From: JAWKOK01 sp963765875
Lineage (GTDB): Bacteria; Chloroflexota; Anaerolineae; Caldilineales; Caldilineaceae
NCBI GenBank assembly: GCA_963765875.1
Contig: CAVXYK010000025.1
Coordinates: 186,001 to 250,000, forward strand
DNA: 64,000 nt
Direction: 5' to 3'
Both the position numbers and the translations under genes were made by a program. The notes below the pieces were generated by a model. The model ran no database searches, was not told where the DNA came from, and saw only the letters and a list, made by a program, of their open reading frames with translations. Positions 44,602-53,555 of the stretch are shown here, piece by piece; position 1 is the first letter of the stretch, and every line of letters begins with the position of its first letter.

Positions 44602-45699
44602 ATGCAGACCGATGAAATGCTGCCGTCGATCTCGGCCATCAACACAACAGTCTTTCAGCTCCCAATGCATGGTACGTTGCGCTGGGGGCAGAGCAGCAGC
44701 CTGAGCGTAATTCGCCATGTGCTGGTTGAAGTCATCTTGGCTGACGGCAGCAGCGGCGTAGCCGAAGCACCGCCACGCCCAACCATCTACGGCGAAACAG
44801 CCCAAAGTATCGTCGGCATCATCGAGCAGGAACTGGCGCCGAGAACAGTGGGCCGGCAGCCCAATGCCGCAGTGCAGCGACTGCATGAAGTCAAGTACAA
44901 CTACACGGCCATAGGCGCCATCGATATGGCGGTGCAGGCGGCGATTGCCCAACACAAAGGCATTTCGCTCTCACAGCAAATCGGGGCAAGCCAGGCACGT
45001 GTGCCGGTGAGCTACATCCTGGGAATCGGCGATCTTGACACAGGCTTGGCAGAGGCGGAACGTGTCTATGCGCAAGGCGTGCGAGTGTTGAAGGTCAAGG
45101 TTGGCCGGAACTGGCACGTTGACATCGAGCGAATCAGGGCATTGCAGGAAGCACTGCCAAACGACATGCGCTTCTACGCCGACGCCAACGAATGCTTCCT
45201 GGCGGAGAATGCGACCGAACGGCTCAGCCAGTTGCGAGAGTTGGGTTTTCTCTATTGTGAAGAGCCGCTGCCTGTTGAACTGATGCGGGAGCGAGCAGAG
45301 CTACAATATGCTCAGGCCCTGCCGATCATCGGCGACGATAGTTGCTTCACGTTGCGTGATCTGCGTCGGGAACTGGCGCTAAACACGTTCGACATCCTCA
45401 ACATCAAGACACCGCGCACGGGTTACAGCGAATCCACAGCCATGCTCAAGCTGGTGAACGACGCGGGCAAGGGCGTGATGATCGGCTCAAATGCAGGCAG
45501 CGGCATCGGCGCGGCGCGTGCTGCGCTCTTCGCGGCCAAGCCCGGCATCGACCACCCATCCGAGCTATCGTTCTTCCTCAAACTCAAAGAAGATATTCTA
45601 TCCGAACCGCTGCCCATTGTCGATGGCTACATCTGCCTTGCCGATGTCGAAAAGACGCGTATCGACCCGGATCTGCTGCGAGATGCTGCGATCAGATAG
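44602..45699 (+). CDS. dipeptide epimerase/muconate cycloisomerase-like enzyme
   Basis: 365 residues. Enolase-superfamily, MLE/dipeptide-epimerase branch: RVLKVKVGRNW with the KxK catalytic lysine, FYADANECF and CEEPLP metal ligands, PIIGDDSCF third metal Asp, and FDILNIKTPRTGY with the second catalytic Lys. These enzymes epimerise L-Ala-D/L-Glu type dipeptides from murein or convert muconates. It is cotranscribed with the P-loop ATPase gene one base upstream. Confidence 0.85.
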   Translation: MQTDEMLPSISAINTTVFQLPMHGTLRWGQSSSLSVIRHVLVEVILADGSSGVAEAPPRPTIYGETAQSIVGIIEQELAPRTVGRQPNAAVQRLHEVKYNYTAIGAIDMAVQAAIAQHKGISLSQQIGASQARVPVSYILGIGDLDTGLAEAERVYAQGVRVLKVKVGRNWHVDIERIRALQEALPNDMRFYADANECFLAENATERLSQLRELGFLYCEEPLPVELMRERAELQYAQALPIIGDDSCFTLRDLRRELALNTFDILNIKTPRTGYSESTAMLKLVNDAGKGVMIGSNAGSGIGAARAALFAAKPGIDHPSELSFFLKLKEDILSEPLPIVDGYICLADVEKTRIDPDLLRDAAIR

Positions 45700-45792
45700 C
45701 CTGCCCTGTCATCTCAACCCGATTTCCGATAGAACGCGGATTAGACGGATTCGGCGGATTTTCGCTGATCTTTTTCGATGAATGGGGCTTGC

Positions 45793-45879
45793 TCCATTCA
45801 GGAACCATAACATCGTACGGGCGACCCTTGTGGTCGCCCTCTCTTGTCGCCCGTGCAGGCTCATGGTTCCCGAATGGAC
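45793..45879. repeat. nested inverted repeat between convergent genes
   Basis: Outer arms TCCATTCAGGAACCAT (from 45793) and ATGGTTCCCGAATGGA (to 45879); inner GGGCGACC-CTTGT-GGTCGCCC hairpin at 45819-45838, with another GTCGCCCG at 45846. It lies between the rightward epimerase and the leftward GNAT gene; probably a two-way terminator. Confidence 0.65.
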
Positions 45880-45909
45880 AGACTGGATTACTTCGATGGA
45901 TTGATCAAC

Positions 45910-46932
45910 TCACCCCGTGTTGGTCAGATCGACGCCACGACGCAGCTCCAACTCATAGACGACTCGCTGTTGATCGACGAACATACCCACCCGCTCATAG
46001 AGCCGCGTGGCCCCTGTGATGCTCTCGGCATCGACGCCCAGGGAGACGCCTGATTTCCCGCGCCGAAACATTTCGCCGAAAGCGTAATGCAACAGCGCGG
46101 TCCCAAGACCCTGTTTTCGCCAGGGAAGAAGCACGCCCAGACTCGACACATGGCCATACCCCGGCATCGACCAATCGGTGGGGTTACAGAGGCAGAGTCC
46201 GGCGATCTCTTTGCCGTCCATTGCCAGAAACCAGAGTTCCTGATCAAACTGTGGATCACTCTCGATCCAGTGGCGCCATTTGACAATCTCGTCGTCATGC
46301 AGCCGTTCGATGAAACCCCAATGATCTCGAAAGGCCTCCGTGTCCGCTCGAATCGTGGGCTCCAGATCTTGAGGGTGTCGATAGGTGCGGACGGTCAGCC
46401 CGTCGGGCCAGACCGGCTCAACGGGGGGCGTATCGTCGAAGGCAATATGCATACGCCAGAAGTGACGAACCGGCGTCATGCCCAGATCCTCAAACAGCGT
46501 GTAGGTCGGCACATGGGTGGTGTGCGCGCCGGATCGAATGATGACACGTGCCTCGGGCGGGCAGCGGTCAATTGCCTTTCGGGCTCGCTGCTGCGCCCAA
46601 GACATTAGCGCCGTGCCGATGCCACGCCCTTCAAACTCGGGATGCACGCGGCCCCAAACCCACATGTCGACGGGTGGGTTATCGTGATCCCACACTTCGA
46701 TGTAGCCGACGATACGTCCATGTGAATCTTCAACCAATCGCATTTGAGCGCCGGGATCGACGCCGGGCGCGCTCCATTCGCTGCGTAGTTGGTCGAGCGT
46801 CAAATCGTCTCGGCCTGTCTGAGCTCGACCACAGAGATTGATCAACTCAAAACAAGCCTGAAGATCAGCGGCTTGAACCGGTCGCATAGAGTAGCCGGTC
46901 GGCAACACAATCGCGGATTCGGTATGTGTCAT
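45910..46932 (-). CDS. tandem GNAT acetyltransferase
   Basis: 340 residues with two GNAT domains. The first has VHPEFEGRGIGTALMSWAQQ (acetyl-CoA loop) near residue 100; the second has LGVLLPWRKQGLGTALLHYA near residue 270. The arrangement is like mycothiol synthase, but many tandem GNATs are uncharacterised. GAGGAG lies before two tandem ATGs; the second (46932) has the better spacing. Confidence 0.8.
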   Translation of the reverse strand: MTHTESAIVLPTGYSMRPVQAADLQACFELINLCGRAQTGRDDLTLDQLRSEWSAPGVDPGAQMRLVEDSHGRIVGYIEVWDHDNPPVDMWVWGRVHPEFEGRGIGTALMSWAQQRARKAIDRCPPEARVIIRSGAHTTHVPTYTLFEDLGMTPVRHFWRMHIAFDDTPPVEPVWPDGLTVRTYRHPQDLEPTIRADTEAFRDHWGFIERLHDDEIVKWRHWIESDPQFDQELWFLAMDGKEIAGLCLCNPTDWSMPGYGHVSSLGVLLPWRKQGLGTALLHYAFGEMFRRGKSGVSLGVDAESITGATRLYERVGMFVDQQRVVYELELRRGVDLTNTG

Positions 46933-47045
46933 CATTCACTCCTCTCGGTTCTTCACTTGGGCCTGTTACTGTCAACGAACTCAAGCAGATCACGGCGAAA
47001 ATCGAAAGCATTGGACAGCTATCATATGGTTGACCGTCGGCAGAC

Positions 47046-47076
47046 TTGCATGTACCCTAACCGCTTCATATATACT
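47046..47076 (+). promoter_or_regulatory. promoter of the HipA-like/DUF3037 operon
   Basis: TTGCAT at 47046-47051 with TATATA at 47069-47074 (17 bp) or TATACT at 47071-47076 (19 bp). The predicted start is near 47082, at the edge of the direct repeats. Confidence 0.5.
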
Positions 47077-47082
47077 ACTTAC

Positions 47083-47124
47083 CATATACGCCGTGTGCAT
47101 TTTACTATATACGCCGTGTGCATT
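47083..47124 (+). promoter_or_regulatory. tandem direct repeat, possible operator
   Basis: CATATACGCCGTGTGCATT at 47083-47101 and TATATACGCCGTGTGCATT at 47106-47124, one mismatch, spaced 23 bp (about two helical turns). It sits just after the -10 region of the HipA-like operon. Confidence 0.5.
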
Positions 47125-47165
47125 CGAGGAAAATTAGCCGAAAATCGAGGACGATCAGGTCGTTT

Positions 47166-47951
47166 ATGAAAAGACTCCGTAAGATCCAAGCAACCCGTTA
47201 CGTGACGCCGCTGCGCGAAGGCGGCTCACTGCCCGCAGTCGTTGAGGCAGATGACGGAGAGCTCTATGTTATGAAGTTTGTCGGTGCTGGCCAAGGGCCA
47301 AAAGCGCTAATCGCTGAACTCATCGGCGGCCAGATAGCTCAGTCCCTAGGCTTTCAAACGCCGGAGTTGGTCTTCATGGAGATGGATGGTCAGCTTGGGC
47401 GATCCGAGCCGGACCCCGAGATCCAGGATCTTCTACAGGCCAGCGTTGGACTGAATCTAGGCATGCGTTATCTGCCCAGCGCGTTGGCGTACAATCCGCT
47501 GACTGAGCCGCCGCTGACTACGGAACTGGCTTCGGACATCGTCTGGTTCGATGCCTATATCACCAACGTCGACCGAACGGCACGCAACGTCAACATGTTG
47601 ATTTGGGATGATGACCTTTGGCTGATCGATCATGGCGCGTCGCTCTACTTCCATCACGACTGGGGAGACTATCTTGAGCGCAGCCGCAGCCCATTCAGCT
47701 TCACAAAACAACATACGTTGCTGAGCTTGGCGGACCAGCTACGGGCATCCGATGAACGGCTACGTCCCTTGTTGACGGATGAAGTACTGGCGTCAATCGT
47801 TGAGACTGTTCCGGATGTCTGGCTGCTAGAGGAAGAGCAATTTGACAGACCGGATACCAATCGAACAGCCTATGTCGACTACCTGAAAGCTCGTCGGGAC
47901 GCAGCCGACTTCTTCGTCGAGGAGGCCATCAATGCCCACAACCTCGTATGA
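47166..47951 (+). CDS. HipA-like kinase
   Basis: 261 residues, the short HipA-like family. GSLPAVVEADDGELYVMKFV holds the ATP-binding Lys; SDIVWFDAYITNVDRTARNV and NMLIWDDDLWLIDHGASLYF hold the catalytic Asp-Asn and the metal Asp. The sequence is a protein/PI3/4-kinase-like fold, shorter than HipA toxins. It overlaps the next gene, DUF3037, by 20 bp. HipA-like/DUF3037 pairs occur together in other bacteria; the DUF3037 protein may be its antitoxin or substrate. The direct repeats upstream suggest autoregulation. Confidence 0.8.
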   Translation: MKRLRKIQATRYVTPLREGGSLPAVVEADDGELYVMKFVGAGQGPKALIAELIGGQIAQSLGFQTPELVFMEMDGQLGRSEPDPEIQDLLQASVGLNLGMRYLPSALAYNPLTEPPLTTELASDIVWFDAYITNVDRTARNVNMLIWDDDLWLIDHGASLYFHHDWGDYLERSRSPFSFTKQHTLLSLADQLRASDERLRPLLTDEVLASIVETVPDVWLLEEEQFDRPDTNRTAYVDYLKARRDAADFFVEEAINAHNLV

Positions 47952-48327
47952 TTATGCACTCATCCGGCTCGTGCCCAGGGTTGACCGCGGCGAATTCATC
48001 AACGTAGGCGTCGTGCTCTTCTGTCGGACGCAGTGTTTCCTAGCGGCAAAGATTGAAATCGACGAAAATCGACTGCGTGCCATTGCTCCGGAACTGGATA
48101 TTGACGAAGTTCGCCGACATCTCGACAGCATTCCTCACCTTTGTGCGGGGGCAGGACCGGTTGGAGAGATGGGCCAGGCCGACGCCTTCCATTGGCTTGT
48201 GGCCCCTCATTCGACGATCATTCAGGCCTCTCCCGTACATTGCGGAACGTGTGAAGAGCCGAGCGTAACGCTAGAGCATTTGATGGAGACAATGGTGCGG
48301 AGAAGAGGTGACAAGGTGAGGGGGTGA
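47932..48327 (+). CDS. DUF3037 protein
   Basis: 131 residues. YDYALIRLVPRVDRGEFINV and GVVLFCRTQCFLAAKIEIDE at the N-terminus and FHWLVAPHSTIIQASPVHCG are the DUF3037 pattern. It begins 20 bp inside the HipA-like gene, so the two are coupled. The last residues (RGDKVRG) are encoded by the flanking GGTGAGGGGGTGA repeat, so the original C-terminus may have been changed. Function unknown. Confidence 0.8.
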   Translation: MPTTSYDYALIRLVPRVDRGEFINVGVVLFCRTQCFLAAKIEIDENRLRAIAPELDIDEVRRHLDSIPHLCAGAGPVGEMGQADAFHWLVAPHSTIIQASPVHCGTCEEPSVTLEHLMETMVRRRGDKVRG

Positions 48328-48403
48328 CAAGGTGAGGGGGTGAAGACGTTTCTCATAATAGATCCCCTTTCACCCTTTCACCCCTTCACCCCTTCACCCT
48401 ACG
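48304..48403. repeat. GGGGTGA-word inverted repeat between convergent genes
   Basis: GGTGACAAGGTGAGGGGGTG twice (about 48306-48350) faces CCCTTTCACCCTTTCACCCC and CTTCACCCCTTCACCC (48365-48401). It overlaps the last codons of the DUF3037 gene and lies just after the polyprenyl synthase stop. Confidence 0.65.
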
Positions 48404-48410
48404 GCGACCG

Positions 48411-49445
48411 CTACGCCGTGCGATTAAGCAGACTGTCAGCCAGTGCCCGAAGCGCCGACGTTGCAGCCCGGTCGCCAAGGGCATCTTCGATCGCAACGAC
48501 ACCCGATTCATGATGAGCGAACATCTGTGCTTCAGCGTATTCTCTTGCGCCGGCCTCATCGAGCAATCGCATCGCCTGGGGTACCTGCGGCGCGCCGAAA
48601 TCGTCGGCGAATAGTGCTCTGAGCCGAGGTCCCACGCTATCATGGTTCAGCGCATAGAGTAACGGCAGGCTCTTCTTCTGGCGTAGAATATCGTTCCCGG
48701 CCGCTTTCCCGGTGACCTCCGGATCACCCCAGATCCCCAGAATGTCATCCTGGATCTGAAAAGCCAACCCAAGCGAACGACCGAAATGCCCCAACGATTC
48801 TTGCTGTGCAAGCGTGCCTCTACCGATGATCGTGCCGATTGAAATGCCGGCGCCGATGAGGGCAGCGGTCTTGCCGTCGATCATCCGCAGGTATTCATCC
48901 ACCGTGACATCATCACGTTGCTCAAAGCCGATATCCAGGAATTGGCCTTCGGTAAGGGCAGTACAGGTATCGGTAAAAATCCGCAATGACTCTAAGGTGA
49001 GCCTGGCGTCAACACCGCGTGGATACATCCGCTGAATTGCAGCAAAGGCAATGGAGAACATGCCGTCGCCCGCATTGATGGCCTGAGGCACGCCCCACAA
49101 TGTCCACACCGTTGCCCGGTGACGCCGCACTTCGTCGCCATCCTCTACGTCGTCGTGGATCAATGAGAAGTTGTGCAGTAGCTCGATCGCTGCGGCGGCC
49201 GGGATGGCATCATTGGGATCACCGCCGACCTCGGCGCAGGCCAACAAGCAGAACATCGGTCGCAAACGCTTGCCTGCTGGATAATCCCTGGCGCTGAAAT
49301 CTGCATCCGCCCATCCCATATGATAGCGAAGCATGCCATAGTAGCCGGCTAAGACTGTTTCATCATTGTCGAGTTCCCCGCGCATTTGCGCCTCAAGCTT
49401 GGGCAGCCAGACGCCAATGAAGGCCTGAAGATCAGAATATTCCAC
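48411..49445 (-). CDS. polyprenyl (isoprenyl) diphosphate synthase
   Basis: 344 residues from the GTG at 49445, chosen for AAGGGG just upstream. LIHDDVEDGDEVRRHRATVW holds the first Asp-rich site (DDxxD) and LAFQIQDDILGIWGD the second; GKRLRPMFCLLACAE binds diphosphate. It condenses IPP with allylic diphosphates, and the divergently facing fni gene makes IPP/DMAPP, so they may share a pathway. Product length cannot be given safely. Confidence 0.9.
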   Translation of the reverse strand: MEYSDLQAFIGVWLPKLEAQMRGELDNDETVLAGYYGMLRYHMGWADADFSARDYPAGKRLRPMFCLLACAEVGGDPNDAIPAAAAIELLHNFSLIHDDVEDGDEVRRHRATVWTLWGVPQAINAGDGMFSIAFAAIQRMYPRGVDARLTLESLRIFTDTCTALTEGQFLDIGFEQRDDVTVDEYLRMIDGKTAALIGAGISIGTIIGRGTLAQQESLGHFGRSLGLAFQIQDDILGIWGDPEVTGKAAGNDILRQKKSLPLLYALNHDSVGPRLRALFADDFGAPQVPQAMRLLDEAGAREYAEAQMFAHHESGVVAIEDALGDRAATSALRALADSLLNRTA

Positions 49446-49818
49446 AACACAACCCCTTGTCACTATGCGAATTATCGCTTGTTTTTGATCTTTCTGTGCA
49501 CAATTGGACATCAGGACGGATTTTTCTCGAAATTGCCCTGTCAAGGCCCAATTTCTAGGGATAAGCGGATATTCACGCCCGAAAGCCGAAATCGAGCAAA
49601 GTCACGCTAACCCCAATTTACTATCACGAAATCATAAATAACCAGGGAGAATAGGGGCGAAATGGGCCAAAACCCAGCGAATCTGCAACCGAACACGAAT
49701 TTCATTGCTATCCGAAAATCAGTCGATTTTGAAGCATAGGAGCCCATTATTGAGCGCTGAATCGTCAAATGCAGCTAATTATTGCTGGAAGATTCAGGTA
49801 GGATTGCGCAAAACTGGC
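49446..49818. other. gap, polyprenyl synthase to fni
   Basis: About 370 bp without a gene that I can support. It is AT-richer than its surroundings and lacks the word-type repeats. It must hold the leftward polyprenyl synthase promoter and the fni terminator. Confidence 0.4.
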
Positions 49819-50859
49819 TCAATATTCATCGATAATTACGCCAGATCGACGCATCGAAGCGACATTTTCGGCCCCACAACAAAACATCGCTATGCGAAGC
49901 TCATCGGTTAACAGTCCCATTTCATCGATCACCGCCTCATCCGATTCAGTTGCCCGTTTCAGGAATGGCCCGGCCAAACCGACCAGATCTGCGCCAAGGG
50001 CCAAACACTTGGCAATGTCCTGGCCCGAGCGAATTCCTCCGCTGGCAAAGGCGTGCACATCACCCCGCCCCAGCCCCTCTCGCACCCTGACGACTTCACG
50101 CAGACTGGCCGCTGTGGGGATGCCCCAGTCTGCAAAGGCGGCGGCCAGCCGGCGTTGCCGTCGCGTGGGCGCTCGATACATCTCAACCTGGCTCCAGGAT
50201 GTTCCTCCGGCGCCGGCGACATCAATGGCGCTGACGCCACATTCGATCAGCTGACGAGCCGCCTGTTCGCTGATGCCCCAGCCCACCTCTTTGATGATGA
50301 CTGGCACATCACTTTCCGTGCAGACATCACCGATCTTTTCGACCAGGCCCCGCCAGTTGAAATCCCCCTCTGGCTGCAAGACTTCCTGCAGCGGATTGAG
50401 GTGGAGAATCAGCGCATCAGCCTCAATCATCTCGACGGCCTGGCGACATTGCTGAGCCGTGTAGCCGTAGTTCAGCTGTACGGCTCCCAGGTTGGCAAGC
50501 AGCAAAAGATTCGGCGCTACCGAACGTACGTCAAAGGTGGTGGCCAGGTGCCCTTTCTCCAGTCCAGCACGCTGGCTACCGACCCCCATTGCCAGTCCGC
50601 ACTCCTCTGCCGCAACGGCCAGATTGCGGTTGATGTGTTCGGCCTCCGTCGCGCCCCCGGTCATGGAACTGACCAGAATGGGCGCGCGCAGTCTCTTGCC
50701 GAATAGATCAACAGTGGTATCGACCTCGTCCAAATTGATCTCAGGCAGGGCCTGATGGACCAGACGAAGTTCTTCCAAGCCGGTGGTCAAGTTCGGGAAG
50801 TCGACGTCCTCTTCCAGGTTGATGCGGATATGATCAGACTTGCGTTGGTGAATGCTCAA
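49819..50859 (-). CDS. fni: type 2 isopentenyl-diphosphate delta-isomerase
   Basis: 346 residues, FMN-dependent IDI-2. RKSDHIRINLEEDVDF at the N-terminus, PILVSSMTGGATEAEHINRN, GVGSQRAGLE, LHLNPLQEVLQPEGDFNW with the conserved Gln-Glu, VIIKEVGWGIS, and AFASGGIRSGQDIAKCLALG with the FMN-phosphate loop are all intact. It interconverts IPP and DMAPP. It reads the same way as the polyprenyl synthase gene downstream. Confidence 0.95.
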   Translation of the reverse strand: MSIHQRKSDHIRINLEEDVDFPNLTTGLEELRLVHQALPEINLDEVDTTVDLFGKRLRAPILVSSMTGGATEAEHINRNLAVAAEECGLAMGVGSQRAGLEKGHLATTFDVRSVAPNLLLLANLGAVQLNYGYTAQQCRQAVEMIEADALILHLNPLQEVLQPEGDFNWRGLVEKIGDVCTESDVPVIIKEVGWGISEQAARQLIECGVSAIDVAGAGGTSWSQVEMYRAPTRRQRRLAAAFADWGIPTAASLREVVRVREGLGRGDVHAFASGGIRSGQDIAKCLALGADLVGLAGPFLKRATESDEAVIDEMGLLTDELRIAMFCCGAENVASMRRSGVIIDEY

Positions 50860-51513
50860 GATGTACCTCGATTGACCAAACTGTGTGGGCGAGAACCGAT
50901 GTCAGCGTATCAGCGCAGAAAGCAAGAGACAGCAATGGCCTGCTGGCTATGTGCAGCCCATCTGATTTGCACCCATATTATGCATCAGAACGGAATGATT
51001 GCCCTATTTATCAACCCCAATTCGAGATGCCCTTGCATAGTCTCCGGCTGAGTCGCCAATGGGTTTGCGAAATCGACTAATCGATCAACCCGCTTGCGCA
51101 GCTGAAGACCCAGATCATGCAGTCTATCGGTCTATTTTTCAATAGTGTCATACAGACACTTCGCATTCCAATGCTAGGCGCATTCGCCAACCCCTTGAAA
51201 GCCGATATCAGCCGTGATAGCATTTAATCACGTGAACGGAACTTCGGAACATCGAAGTAGCACTCCCCATCCTAAGCGGCCAGGTTACTAGTGTTGAGAA
51301 AGGAGTTGACCGATTGCAGTAGTGGATGTGGATGCGTGATGGTACGGCAAATGGTTGCCCTACGTCACAACAACCGCAACTCAGGAACCGATAGCTCAGC
51401 GAAGCCACATGGCACACTCACGAAGTCGCAAAGGCCCGCTTCCTAAGTTGCACATCATTATCGCTTATCAGAACGAACACCCTAGAAGCAGTATTTGGGA
51501 AAAGGAGATTACA
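50860..51513. other. long gap before the surface protein gene
   Basis: Some 650 bp with no supported gene and no word-type hairpin noticed. Open frames are short and lack motifs. It should contain the surface protein promoter; I did not find a convincing pair of hexamers. A long untranslated leader or a small RNA cannot be excluded. Confidence 0.35.
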
Positions 51514-53194
51514 ATGTTTTCCAAGCAAGGTTTGATGAACGGCAAGTTACAACTAGTGCTCGTACTCGCACTAGCGCTTGTCATGATGGTACCGGCCCTC
51601 ACGGCCGATGCCGCTTCCTCAGCGACAGCCTCCGGCGACTTCTGTGTCGACGGCCTGGTCATCGACTGGGAAGAAGAAGTTATCGAAGAGGGCTGGTTCG
51701 TCACTGCCCTGCCCGTCGGCGTCGCCGGCGACCCGCTGGTTGCATATCCCAGCGAAGAAGATGATGAGGAAGGCCAGTTCGAATTCGAGGATGAAGACTT
51801 CCGCGATGCCGACGGCAACCTCATCGCCGAGGACTGGGAATTTACGATTGTCTTTACCGAGGCCTACACGGACTCCGAAGGCAATGCAGTTGCTCCTCTG
51901 ATCGGCGACTGGGAAGGCGTGACACCGACGACCCTGACTGTGCCCTTCGAATATGGCGCTGACAAATGTGTCCGAATCCGCTTCAAGCTGCGTGAGATCG
52001 TTTCCGTCCTGGCCATCAAGATGGATTCCAACCACAAGCTGCTCGAAGACTGGAACATCATTGCCAGCCCGGGCCCCAAGAACTACTTCGCCGAAGAGTA
52101 TGAAGGCGAAACCGATGCCAACGGTGAGGTTGTCTTCGAACTAACTCCAGGCCACTGGATCTTCACCGAAGAAGCGCCGGACGATGCTGACTACAAATTC
52201 TCGCCCGTAATTCCGGTCACCGGCAAGATGGAACTGAACATTGAGTCCGCCGAAGACCAGGACGAAGACCAAGTAGATGACCTATACTCGTACGTCGTTC
52301 GCTTCAAGAACGAGTTGATCAACGGCTGTATCGAAGTGACCAAGTTTGACGATGCATCGGCTATCACCGAGACCGAGGGTTTCTTCACCGAAGACTTCCC
52401 GCTGGCAGGCTGGGAGATCAGCGTCCTGCGCAAAGATGGTTCCGAGGCAGCGTTTGGCTACACCGATGCCTCCGGCTCCGTGAAGTTCGAATACCTGCCC
52501 TACGGCCCCTACACCGTGGTTGAAGAGACCCGACCGGGCTGGGAAGCTGTCTCGCCCAATGCCATGGACGTCACGGTTTCTGACAACACCTGTCAGGAAG
52601 TTGACTTCACCAATGTGCAGGCCGGTACTGGCTTCTGCATCGAAGGCAAGAAGCTTGACGCCAATGGCAAGTATGGCCTGGCCGAGTGGGAAATCAAGGC
52701 CGACCCGACGAGCAAGGGCGGATACGAGCCTGACAACGTCTTCACCGACGGCCTCGGCAACTTCAAGTTCGAGTTCCCGGCTGATGACTATCGCATCCCT
52801 GGCTCCAGTTACAAGGTCTGTGAAGACGACGATGTCGACGGCTGGCTGCCTCACACATCCACCTGCTTCACCGTCACCCTGCCGAAGCACCCTGGCGCCT
52901 GTGTCCAGGTTCCGGACTTCGTCAACCAGCAGGTTGGCCACACCGAGAGCGGCAAGGAAGCAGCTTCTCACGGTTGGAGCAGCGGCGGCAGCATGAGCAT
53001 GGGCGGCGGCATGGCAATGGGCGGCATGGACATGCAGTGCAGCAAATACCACAAGGCGCAGAAGGGCGAAGGCCTCTATGAAATCGGCGCCATGTACATG
53101 GTACCTGCCAACGCAATGCTGATGGCCAATCCCACAGATTGCAGCCCGCTCCAACAAGTACGTGATTGTCGGCGAGCCAGTCTGTATCCCGTAG
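51514..53194 (+). CDS. secreted CnaB/SpaA-like surface protein with LysM end, one frameshift
   Basis: About 560 codons. AAGGAG precedes the ATG. A signal peptide (VLVLALALVMMVPALTADAA) is followed by three to four prealbumin-like (CnaB/SpaA) domains, shown by repeats such as GWEISVLRKDGSEAAFGYTD and YGPYTVVEETRPGWEAVSPN, each with Cys. Then a Ser/Gly/Met linker (GGSMSMGGGMAMGGMDM) and a LysM domain starting YHKAQKGEGLYEIGAMYMVP. Near 53135 the frame must change to give IAARSNKYVIVGEPVCIP and a stop at 53192-53194. Without it the frame runs on into the GCTGCGT repeat to 53466, a false C-terminus. Probable envelope protein. Confidence 0.75.
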
Positions 53195-53272
53195 CTTTCT
53201 CAACATCTATATACATCCACATGGAAGATGGGTGGGGCCGCAAGGCTCCACCTATTTTCTATTGGAGGAGCT

Positions 53273-53328
53273 GCTGCGTGCTGCGTGCTGCGTGCTGCGT
53301 GCTGCGTGCTGCGTGCTGCGTGCTGCGT
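53273..53328 (+). repeat. (GCTGCGT)8 tandem repeat
   Basis: Eight exact copies of the 7-bp unit GCTGCGT. Runs of the near complement (ACGCAGC, then AAGCAGC units) follow at 53408-53444 and 53494-53517, so the whole can fold as a long hairpin. It follows the surface protein gene. Confidence 0.85.
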
Positions 53329-53407
53329 CAACGATTATCAATCGTTGCCTGGCGTTGTCAAGCAGAAAAGCGACTAATTGCGACAAACCGACATCTACGA
53401 AGACCTC

Positions 53408-53517
53408 ACGCAGCAAGCAGCAAGCAGCAAGCAGCAAGCAGCAGACTACTTACAATTGAAAGTTGACAATTGACCATCGGCAATTCTCATCCTCACGCAG
53501 CAAGCAGCAAGCAGCAG
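53408..53517 (-). repeat. AAGCAGC runs, inverted partners of the GCTGCGT array
   Basis: ACGCAGC then four AAGCAGC units at 53408-53444, and again CACGCAGCAAGCAGCAAGCA at 53493-53517. Between them is a CAATTG-word segment (53453-53486) as found at 6222 and 10763, so two word families are mixed here. Confidence 0.6.
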
Positions 53518-53555
53518 AAATTCTCCCTCTATCGCATATCGGTTAAAATCCAGTC

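Larger units (their letters stand above)
53195..53555. other. repeat-filled gap
   Basis: No gene. It holds the GCTGCGT array, its inverted partners, and CAATTG words (ACAATTGAAAGTTGACAATT near 53453). Confidence 0.55.

Noticed and set aside
47118..47165. Upstream start for the HipA-like gene at 47118
   Set aside because: It would lie within the direct repeats and adds basic residues not expected in the family; ATG 47166 fits better.
49545..49818. Possible small gene in the gap before fni
   Set aside because: Only short frames without ribosome sites; nothing supported.
53273..53328. (GCTGCGT)8 as a coding Cys-rich tail
   Set aside because: The LysM end in the other frame gives a family-like stop; the repeat frame has no homology I recognise.
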